From NCBI GenBank assembly GCA_028710655.1, contig JAQTTS010000140.1:1-5900 (forward strand): a stretch of DNA of 5,900 bases, read 5' to 3'. Within the stretch, counting starts at the first letter, position 1. Each line of letters opens with the position of its first letter. Position numbers and translations under genes: made by a program. This document shows positions 1-5,750 of this stretch, in pieces. The DNA comes from Dehalococcoidales bacterium. GTDB taxonomy: Bacteria > Chloroflexota > Dehalococcoidia > Dehalococcoidales > UBA5760. Below the pieces are notes generated by a model. It worked only from the letters and a program-made list of their open reading frames with translations. It ran no database searches and was not told where the DNA came from.

Positions 1-997
<997 letters not shown>

Positions 998-1082
998 CAG
1001 CATAAATATTGAAACGCTTTATGGAGTATGTTCTGAACTGCAAATCAGATGATCCGCCAATGGCGACCAATAAGGAGACTCG

Positions 1083-2309
1083 ATGAGGCTATGCTACACC
1101 TTCCCTAACGTCGCCGAGCTGCATAAGTTATCCATCGTAGTGAAGAACACAGGCGATATCGTCACAGCGAGTGTGTCAGGAACACACTCGCTGTGGTGGC
1201 GCTTAATCATCAGCCAGTACTTTGCCTTTCATAACAGAGTGGGAAATCTAGCCTTCCGCAGCGGCGTAAACGTATATTCAATGTACCTGCCTCCGTTCCC
1301 CAGTCTGCCACACAACCGGATGCTGGAGGCATTCCTGTCCTCAACCCTATTCAAGCGGATTATTCCCATGGCAGTAACCATCGGCGTAACGAACACCTGC
1401 CAGTGCCACTGTCTCCACTGCAGTGCTTTAGACAGGTCAAAATCACGCCCTGTGATGTCCCGGGACGAAATCCAGCGCGTCCTGGAGGAATGCATAGATC
1501 TCGGCGTTACCAATATCACATTTACAGGAGGAGAACCGCTGCTACGCAACGATCTAGAGCAGTGTATCGCTTCAGTCTCTCCGGAAAAAGCCGTTTCCCA
1601 GGTCTTTACTAATGCTCTGCTGCTCACCCCGGAACGTGCGAAATCTCTGGCAGACAGTGGCGCCTACGGAGTTCAAATCAGCCTTGACTCCCCCGATCCA
1701 ACAGAGCATAACCGTCTTCGCGGCCGAAACGATGTCTTCTCAGCGGTAGAATACGGCGTGCAGAATGCGCTCCGGTCCGGTCTCCTCGTCGGGATCTCAA
1801 CCTATGCTACCAAGCAGAGCGCCATGCGCCACGACATCACCAGATTGATGGCTTTGTGTTCCCGGTGGGGAGTTAACGAGGTCAGCGTCTTTGACGGCAT
1901 CGAGGTTGGAGGATTGAAAAACCGGAAGGATGTTTTGCTGGACCGGGCCGCCCGTCGCGTCCTACTCGATGATTGTAAAGCGGCAAACAGGAAATACGGG
2001 ACAAAACCCCGCGTTGTATCCCAAAGCTGGACGAATTGCGGCAAGGGATTTTCCCGATTGATCGGTTGCCTGGCGGCTAACCGGCAGTTTCATATCACCG
2101 CTCAGGGAGATTTTACCCCCTGCGACTTCACTCCCTTAGCCTTCGGTAACGTCCGTACCGAACCGGTAAAGGCACTATGGGAGAAACTGCTCAGTCACCC
2201 TGCCTATCGTAAGCGCACGATACGCTGCCGGATGCAGGATGCTGATTTCCGAAGACGATACATTGACACCATCCCGGAGGAGGCCGAACTTCCCTACTAC
2301 GTTCATTAG
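1083..2309 (+). CDS. Radical SAM enzyme with SPASM-like C-terminal cysteine domain
   Basis: A 408-residue radical SAM protein, expected to cleave S-adenosylmethionine reductively at a [4Fe-4S] cluster; the substrate is unknown. The cluster motif is CX3CX2C at C106-C110-C113 (TNTCQCHCLHCSA), with an extra cysteine at 108 inside the loop. The SAM-binding GGEP motif is at 149-152 (ITFTGGEPLLR), followed by the strand motif VQISLDSPDP at 197-206. The C-terminal part carries four more cysteines (C319, C329, C347 in TPCDFTP, C382 in RCRMQD) and an FGNV motif at 354-357. This resembles a SPASM/twitch auxiliary-cluster domain, as found in peptide- and cofactor-modifying enzymes. About 100 residues precede the radical SAM core; I do not recognise a named domain there. 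The start is chosen for its strong AAGGAG at 1072-1077, 5 nt before ATG; the next in-frame ATG (1281) lacks such a site. The ATG overlaps the stop of a 21-codon ORF, and codons 28-38 lie on a perfect inverted repeat. No specific pathway can be assigned. Confidence 0.93.
   Translation: MRLCYTFPNVAELHKLSIVVKNTGDIVTASVSGTHSLWWRLIISQYFAFHNRVGNLAFRSGVNVYSMYLPPFPSLPHNRMLEAFLSSTLFKRIIPMAVTIGVTNTCQCHCLHCSALDRSKSRPVMSRDEIQRVLEECIDLGVTNITFTGGEPLLRNDLEQCIASVSPEKAVSQVFTNALLLTPERAKSLADSGAYGVQISLDSPDPTEHNRLRGRNDVFSAVEYGVQNALRSGLLVGISTYATKQSAMRHDITRLMALCSRWGVNEVSVFDGIEVGGLKNRKDVLLDRAARRVLLDDCKAANRKYGTKPRVVSQSWTNCGKGFSRLIGCLAANRQFHITAQGDFTPCDFTPLAFGNVRTEPVKALWEKLLSHPAYRKRTIRCRMQDADFRRRYIDTIPEEAELPYYVH
1163..1195 (+). 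repeat. Perfect 14-bp inverted repeat inside the radical SAM gene
   Basis: CACAGCGAGTGTGT (1163-1176) is exactly reverse-complemented at 1182-1195, with the 5-base loop CAGGA. In the + strand RNA the stem could extend by two U.G/G.U wobbles and one C-G pair. It falls about 80 nt after the radical SAM start codon and encodes residues around TASVSGTHSLW. No T-run follows, so it is not a standard intrinsic terminator. Its role is unknown. Confidence 0.85.
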
Positions 2310-2318
2310 TAGTGCATG

Positions 2319-2347
2319 TTGAGAAGTCGGCAACATTAGTATATTAT
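2319..2347 (+). promoter_or_regulatory. Sigma70-type promoter for the nucleotidase gene
   Basis: TTGAGA (2319-2324, one mismatch from the -35 consensus) is followed, with an ideal 17-bp spacer, by TATTAT (2342-2347, one mismatch from the -10 consensus). Transcription would begin near 2354, giving a leader of about 84 nt before the ATG at 2438. The promoter begins 10 bp after the radical SAM stop, which suggests that the nucleotidase is an independent transcription unit. This is a consensus match only. Confidence 0.5.
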
Positions 2348-2437
2348 TGTTCCAAAATCACCCCTGATCCCTCGCAGGTAGGCTAACGGGACGAGTCCAG
2401 TAGAAGATACAAAGCAATACATAAGGAATCCTGAGCG

Positions 2438-3904
2438 ATGAATACCAAGAAATTCACTGTTCTGCACTCTAACGATATGCATGGCGATTTCCTTGCCGAG
2501 ATAAAGGACGGCGGCAACAGAATCACCGGCGGCCTGGCCCTTCTCTCCGGCTACATCAATAAAGTCCGCAGGGAGGAGGAAAATGTCTTCTACCTTATCT
2601 CGGGAGACATGGTGCAGGGCTCCCTAATCGACTCGGAATACAGGGGCATTTCCACTATGGAAATCATGAACTATCTGGCCCCCGACGTCGTTGCCCTGGG
2701 TAATCATGAGTTTGACTACGGCCTGCCCCATCTTCTCTTTCTGGAGAAAGTAGCCAACTTTCCCATTGTCAACGCCAATCTTTATGTAAACAAGTACAAC
2801 AAGCGGCTGATGCGGCCTTACCTGATCATTAAAAAGGCGGGCTTCGATGTACTCTTCACCGGCATCATCACCGAGAAAGTGATCGATGCCATCAACAATC
2901 AGGACGATCTGATCAGCAGTTTCATCACCCTGGAAGAAGCCAGCCAGGAAATAGGAAAGATCACCAATGCCTACAAGAACGACGACATAGACCTTACCAT
3001 TATCCTTACCCATATCGGCTTTGAATCCGATATCGAGCTGGCGAAGATGCTAAAGCCTGAGTGGGGAGTAGATATGATTATCGGCGGCCACTCCCATACC
3101 ATCCTGGAAAAGCCGGCCAAGGTCAACGGAATACTGATCGCTCAGGCAGGAGTCGGGACCGACCAGATCGGACGCTTCGACATCGTGGTCGATGACGATA
3201 CCAACAGCATCGTGGACTATGAATGGCAGCTTATTCCGGTTGATGATAGACTGGCCGAACCCGATGCTAAACTCGAGGAATACATCGACTCATTCAAGGG
3301 GCAGGTAGACCGGAAGTACAGCACCATCATCTGCAAGTTCGGTGAAATTCTTACTCATCCCCGGAGGGAAGTGGAGACCTCTCTGGGTAACCTCATCGCC
3401 GACGCCTTCGCCGAAATTGCCGAGAGTGATGTTATGCTGGTCGGCAGCGGTTCAATAAGGTCGAAGGAAATGGGCCCTGTGGCCACTCTTAAGGATTTAA
3501 AGACCTGCTTCCCCTACGACGACGTCATAACAAGGTACCGGATCAGCGGCGCCCAGCTCAAACGCATTTTTGCCCACATTATGAGGCCGGATAACCGCAA
3601 CAGTGAGGGGGAATGCTACCAGGTAAACGGCAATGTAAAAGCCGTCTACAACGACGCTGCCAGAAAACTAGAATCTCTTACAGTCAACCGACAGCCGGTT
3701 TCCGACGATCATTGCTATACCATCGCCATGCTCGGTTTTCATTCCAAAAACTCAAGCGCCTATCTTAACATCACTAACGAGGAGCTTCTTGCTTCGGGAA
3801 AATCAAAGGTGATCAGTACCTCGGCTCAGGAAGTGCTCGAAGAGTATCTCAGAAACCACCAGAACATCAGCCGAAGGGTCGAAGGCAGATTAGTATATAA
3901 CTAA
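2438..3904 (+). CDS. Metallophosphatase/5'-nucleotidase family protein (UshA-like), without signal peptide
   Basis: A 488-residue two-domain protein of the 5'-nucleotidase/2',3'-cyclic phosphodiesterase family, whose members hydrolyse phosphate esters of nucleotides with two metal ions. The N-terminal calcineurin-like metallophosphoesterase domain (about 5-265) has all the metal ligands: D13 and H15 (HSNDMHG), D57 (SGDMVQG), N89-H90 (GNHEFDYG), H192 (LTHIG), and H218 and H220 (GGHSH). The C-terminal nucleotidase domain (about 297-475) shows ETSLGNLIADA at 313-323, GSGSIR at 336-341 and FPYDD at 358-362. The usual GGDGY substrate-pocket motif is not seen; GFHSKNSSAYLNIT (433-446) is in its place, so substrate preference may differ. 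Most relatives are secreted, but this one starts MNTKKFTVLHSND with no hydrophobic leader, so it is probably cytoplasmic. The start is supported by AAGGA at 2423-2427, 10 nt upstream. It is convergent with the RRM gene. Confidence 0.94.
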   Translation: MNTKKFTVLHSNDMHGDFLAEIKDGGNRITGGLALLSGYINKVRREEENVFYLISGDMVQGSLIDSEYRGISTMEIMNYLAPDVVALGNHEFDYGLPHLLFLEKVANFPIVNANLYVNKYNKRLMRPYLIIKKAGFDVLFTGIITEKVIDAINNQDDLISSFITLEEASQEIGKITNAYKNDDIDLTIILTHIGFESDIELAKMLKPEWGVDMIIGGHSHTILEKPAKVNGILIAQAGVGTDQIGRFDIVVDDDTNSIVDYEWQLIPVDDRLAEPDAKLEEYIDSFKGQVDRKYSTIICKFGEILTHPRREVETSLGNLIADAFAEIAESDVMLVGSGSIRSKEMGPVATLKDLKTCFPYDDVITRYRISGAQLKRIFAHIMRPDNRNSEGECYQVNGNVKAVYNDAARKLESLTVNRQPVSDDHCYTIAMLGFHSKNSSAYLNITNEELLASGKSKVISTSAQEVLEEYLRNHQNISRRVEGRLVYN

Positions 3905-4042
3905 CGCTATCCTATAATACCGTATACCTTGCATGTATCGAAAATACACTAATCTGATACTTTGACGCCCTGAAAACCGAACTACAAAGGCAGAAGAGTC
4001 AAAGGGTCAGGCAAATATAGTCTGGATATGAGAGCCAGTGAT
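3905..4042. other. Convergent intergenic region without a standard terminator
   Basis: This 138-bp gap separates the stops of the nucleotidase (+) and RRM (-) genes. No stem followed by a T-run is evident on either strand. Two weaker pairings are present: CTTTGAC at 3960-3966 with GTCAAAG at 3998-4004, and CCTGA at 3969-3973 with TCAGG at 4007-4011. Interleaved, they would form a pseudoknot-like fold. Transcripts from both sides may end here or overlap. Confidence 0.4.
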
Positions 4043-4369
4043 TTAATATCTTCGCGGTTTCCCTCTTTGGAAATTACCGCCGCCCCGCCGATCATTATAG
4101 GACGACCTGCCCCCTCCCCTGTTATCGCCAGGTGGTCGGGCCGGGTTGACAACCAGTGACCGATCCTTTAAGACTTTCCCGTTCAGACCTTCAATAGCTG
4201 CCTGCCCTTCCGATGTTGATGTCATTTCCACAAATGCAAACCCCTTGGATCTACCACTATCACGGTCGGTTATAATGCTTACCGCGCTGACTTCTCCGAA
4301 GGCTGAGAATTCTTGCCGCAATTCTTCTTCGTTTACGTCATAAGGCAAGTTGCCAACATAGATTTTCAT
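4043..4369 (-). CDS. RRM-type RNA-binding protein with Gly/Arg-rich tail
   Basis: A 108-residue single-RRM protein of the small bacterial/cyanobacterial Rbp type, binding single-stranded RNA in the cytoplasm. RNP2 is IYVGNL at residues 3-8 and RNP1 is KGFAFVEM at 42-49; the aromatic residues Y4, F44 and F46 that stack on bases are present. The RRM fold spans about 2-76. A flexible basic tail (77-108) follows, rich in Gly, Arg and Asn with RGGG and DRRGGG repeats like eukaryotic RGG boxes, which typically add RNA affinity. The start is fixed by CAAGGAG (4382-4376 on the - strand), 6 nt before ATG. Relatives are often induced by cold. The long upstream region, free of other genes, shares a 13-base motif with the leader of the zinc-ribbon gene behind it, suggesting joint control. 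A perfect palindrome separates the two genes. Its RNA targets are unknown. Confidence 0.96.
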   Translation of the reverse strand: MKIYVGNLPYDVNEEELRQEFSAFGEVSAVSIITDRDSGRSKGFAFVEMTSTSEGQAAIEGLNGKVLKDRSLVVNPARPPGDNRGGGRSSYNDRRGGGNFQRGKPRRY

Positions 4370-4508
4370 ACTATTCTCCTTGTGTTAACCCAGATTTGGT
4401 TATTGCTCCATTTTCGAGATGAGGAACCTGTTACTTCAGGTAAGGTCATAATTCGTCCGGTTTGCCGGTAGCGATTCTAACGAGGAAAGCTAGTAGTCTG
4501 TGTCAGGA
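4370..4508 (-). promoter_or_regulatory. Leader/promoter region of the RRM gene
   Basis: About 140 bp lie between the palindrome and the RRM start. On the - strand this contains the shared 13-base motif TACTAGCTTTCCT (4495-4483) and three small hairpin candidates: CCGG-CAAA-CCGG, ACCTG-AAGTAA-CAGGT, and TAACC-AAATCTG-GGTTA just before the ribosome-binding site. TAGAAT downstream of the motif is -10-like, but no -35 sits at proper spacing. Whether the gene has its own promoter or depends on read-through from the zinc-ribbon gene is therefore unclear. Confidence 0.4.
4483..4495 (-). repeat. 13-base leader motif, copy 1 (upstream of the RRM gene)
   Basis: TACTAGCTTTCCT read on the - strand, identical to the copy at 4917-4929. 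It lies 114 bp upstream of the RRM start codon. The identity stops abruptly on both sides, so this is a short conserved element and not part of a longer duplication. Confidence 0.6.
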
Positions 4509-4545
4509 GGCTAACATAGGCCAGATAGTCTGGCCTATGTTAGCC
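4509..4545. repeat. Perfect 17-bp palindrome with TAG loop between the zinc-ribbon and RRM genes
   Basis: The arm GGCTAACATAGGCCAGA (4509-4525) is exactly reverse-complemented at 4529-4545 around a 3-base loop. It lies 17 bp past the zinc-ribbon stop, in the position of a terminator for that gene. The T-run (CTTTT, 4546-4550), however, follows the stem on the + strand only; in the direction of the zinc-ribbon transcript the stem is followed by TCCTGACACA. It may be a terminator or processing/stability hairpin for the zinc-ribbon mRNA, a terminator for antisense transcription, or a dispersed palindromic repeat. Confidence 0.9.
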
Positions 4546-4562
4546 CTTTTAGTTAACCGGAT

Positions 4563-4862
4563 TTATTGAATATTCTTGGATTTACGATAGCAGTCGCTGC
4601 AGTAAACGGGTTTGTCTTGACGCGGTTCAAAGGGAACTTCGGTATCCTTACCGCACTCGGCACAGGTTGCCGGGAACATCTGGCGTCGTGATCCATAGCC
4701 ACTGTTTCCATTACGCTCCGACTTCCTGGCCTGACGACACGGCAGACAACGCTTGGGTTCGTTGGTATAGCCCCGGGAAGCGAAGAGTTCCTGTTCGTCA
4801 GCGCTGAAGATAAAGGTGGTTCCACAGTCGGAACACCGGATCGACTTGTCCTGAAAACTCAT
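4563..4862 (-). CDS. Double zinc-ribbon protein
   Basis: A 99-residue protein with four CxxC knuckles: C10-C13, C39-C42, C67-C70 and C88-C91, enough for two zinc sites. The first ribbon (about 6-46; DKSIRCSDCGTTFIF, EQELFASRGY, NEPKRCLPCR) matches the 'probable zinc-ribbon' (zf-trcl) family. The second (about 64-92, ATCAECGKDTEVPFEP then YCSDC) is of a similar treble-clef/ribbon type. A basic, Gly/Ser/Arg-rich linker (43-62) joins them. A nucleic-acid-binding role is inferred from the fold, charge and partner gene; no enzymatic motif is seen. The start has a near-perfect AAGGAGGT site, 6 nt before ATG. It appears to have its own promoter (4971-4999) and a ~100-nt leader that can pair with its ribosome-binding site. 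The RRM gene lies downstream on the same strand, beyond the palindrome. Confidence 0.94.
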   Translation of the reverse strand: MSFQDKSIRCSDCGTTFIFSADEQELFASRGYTNEPKRCLPCRQARKSERNGNSGYGSRRQMFPATCAECGKDTEVPFEPRQDKPVYCSDCYRKSKNIQ

Positions 4863-4909
4863 AGGATGACCTCCTTTTATAATAGTTGGTTAGGGTTTTC
4901 GGTCATCCT
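4863..4909 (-). promoter_or_regulatory. Hairpin over the zinc-ribbon ribosome-binding site
   Basis: On the - strand transcript, AGGATGACC (4909-4901) is the exact reverse complement of GGTCATCCT (4871-4863). The downstream arm starts within the AAGGAGG ribosome-binding site and ends directly against the ATG. The 9-bp stem would occupy the spacer and the last two bases of the site. The upstream arm also contains an ATG that opens a 9-codon ORF (MTENPNQLL) ending just before AAGGAGG. The arrangement resembles a translational switch or thermometer, but function is inferred. Confidence 0.5.
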
Positions 4910-4916
4910 GCGTATT

Positions 4917-4929
4917 AGGAAAGCTAGTA
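4917..4929 (-). repeat. 13-base leader motif, copy 2 (upstream of the zinc-ribbon gene)
   Basis: TACTAGCTTTCCT on the - strand, identical to 4483-4495. It lies 54 bp upstream of the zinc-ribbon start codon and downstream of the predicted promoter, so it should be transcribed as part of the leader RNA. Confidence 0.6.
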
Positions 4930-4970
4930 ACGGCCTATCTAAACTTGTAATAACCTAAACTAAAACCACT

Positions 4971-4999
4971 ATCGTAAGTGTACAATATACCGGCGTCAA
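4971..4999 (-). promoter_or_regulatory. Sigma70-type promoter for the zinc-ribbon gene
   Basis: On the - strand, TTGACG (4999-4994, five of six -35 consensus bases) is followed, with a 17-bp spacer, by TACGAT (4976-4971, four of six -10 bases including the key TA...T). The start would be near 4964, giving a leader of roughly 100 nt that includes the 13-base motif and the start-site hairpin. A consensus-only prediction. A perfect TATAAT farther upstream (5061-5056) lacks a recognisable -35. Confidence 0.5.
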
Positions 5000-5092
5000 A
5001 TGCAAGTATTCAAAGTCACCGGCCGCTGATCTGTTGGCATAAAAAGTAAGCCATTATTATAAAGAAGAAAGGGTGCAAGACGCGCATAAAAG

Positions 5093-5431
5093 CTAAATGA
5101 CTTCTATTACATCCGCCCTGGCTAATGCCTCCTGATGACTGTAGCCTTTTTCGAGATATCGGGATATCCGGCAGTAACGTCTATACTGCGGACAGAGGAC
5201 GCGTTTTACGATATTCTTCAGTTTCGTCTCTCTTTCCTGATTAACGACACCATAATCCTTGACGGCAATGCTCTTATTCATCTTATTGTTATTTTCGTAA
5301 CCGATTTCCGCACAATCAAAATACCGCCAGCCATCCTTATACGAGACGACTATTCTGCCATCGCATAGAGACTCAGGGTACTCCGATGAACCTTTTCGAT
5401 ATAATTCGGGCTCTAACAACCTCTCTTTCAT
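5093..5431 (-). CDS. Unrecognised 112-residue protein, second gene of a small operon
   Basis: I do not recognise this family. The protein begins MKERLLEPELYRKGSSEYPE, has a strand-rich middle (GRIVVSYKDGWRYFDCAEIGYE, 25-46), and a basic C-terminal half with C80PQYRRYC87 followed by a probable helix (YSHQEALARADVIEVI). It has four cysteines (23, 40, 80, 87) but no CxxC pair, and no signal peptide or membrane segment. The start is supported by AGGGGGT about 7 nt before ATG. The upstream 49-codon gene ends 30 bp before it on the same strand, which suggests co-transcription. A 77-codon frame on the opposite strand (5135-5368) overlaps it but has no ribosome-binding site, so this strand is preferred. 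The codon pattern looks coding and ordinary for the region. Confidence 0.68.
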   Translation of the reverse strand: MKERLLEPELYRKGSSEYPESLCDGRIVVSYKDGWRYFDCAEIGYENNNKMNKSIAVKDYGVVNQERETKLKNIVKRVLCPQYRRYCRISRYLEKGYSHQEALARADVIEVI

Positions 5432-5461
5432 TTGCCTTACCCCCTGCTCATTCCAGTTTAC

Positions 5462-5611
5462 CTATCTCTCATTAACCGATACTACAGTCCGATCAGGATA
5501 CTTCTGCTTAAATTTATCCCGGGCTTCCTGCTCCGTTTTGGCCTTGATATCGACGACGAAAGTACCCAGATCATCGGGTCTTTCATAGCTGATGGTATAT
5601 TTCTTAGACAT
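5462..5611 (-). CDS. Small unrecognised protein of 49 residues, first gene of a two-gene operon
   Basis: An intact 49-codon gene that starts MSKKYTISYERPDDLGTF and ends RTVVSVNER before TAG. It has a plausible AGAGGTG ribosome-binding site about 9 nt before ATG. The sequence suggests a compact strand-helix-strand fold: two strands (KYTISYE and TFVVDIKA), one charged helix (TEQEARDKFKQKYP, 26-39), then a strand (TVVSV). It loosely resembles small DpnD/PcfM-like or phage/plasmid accessory proteins with an 'EAxxKxxxxYP' helix, but I cannot assign it. It has no cysteine, signal peptide or membrane segment, so it is probably a soluble cytoplasmic protein. It lies 82 bp after the terminator of the SIMPL gene and 30 bp before the 112-codon gene, with which it is likely co-transcribed. 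Confidence 0.72.
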   Translation of the reverse strand: MSKKYTISYERPDDLGTFVVDIKAKTEQEARDKFKQKYPDRTVVSVNER

Positions 5612-5693
5612 CGGTCAATCACCTCTATAGTCTATATAACGAATTGTAACAGTCAAATGTTATTATTGTATTAAGATATTAATGAATAAACAT

Positions 5694-5735
5694 GAGAAGA
5701 GGCATATGATGGACTGCCACCATACGCCTCCTCTC
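5694..5735 (-). terminator. Intrinsic-type terminator of the SIMPL gene
   Basis: In the - strand RNA a 19-bp stem forms around the loop CAGU, with arms 5735-5717 and 5712-5694. Three of its pairs are G.U in this orientation and would be A-C mismatches in the opposite one, so the structure belongs to the - strand transcript. It begins 15 nt after the SIMPL stop codon and is followed by the T-rich ATGTTTATTC. It should isolate the SIMPL gene from the small operon downstream. Confidence 0.75.
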
Positions 5736-5750
5736 TCTCAGCTATTTCAG

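Noticed and set aside
2316..2336. ATGTTG/CAACAT stem after the radical SAM stop as a terminator
   Set aside because: Only 6 bp with a 9-base loop and no proper T-run; it overlaps the much better promoter match at 2319-2347.
4146..4343. 65-codon + strand frame across the RRM gene
   Set aside because: Antisense shadow of a clear RRM coding sequence with RNP1 and RNP2 motifs; no ribosome-binding site.
4553..4825. 90-codon - strand frame overlapping the zinc-ribbon gene
   Set aside because: Alternative frame of a gene whose eight paired cysteines are exactly spaced; no support for the alternative.
5135..5368. 77-codon + strand frame opposite the 112-codon gene
   Set aside because: No Shine-Dalgarno before its ATG, whereas the - strand gene has one and sits in an operon.
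5629..5656. Possible promoter TTGACT-16-TAGACT for the 49/112-codon operon (- strand)
   Set aside because: The implied start would fall inside the ribosome-binding site of the 49-codon gene, leaving no usable leader. The real promoter was not identified in this AT-rich stretch.
5432..5674. 80-codon + strand frame over the 49-codon gene
   Set aside because: Composition is hydrophobic and low in charge, as in antisense shadows; the - strand frame has a ribosome-binding site and a sensible soluble protein.
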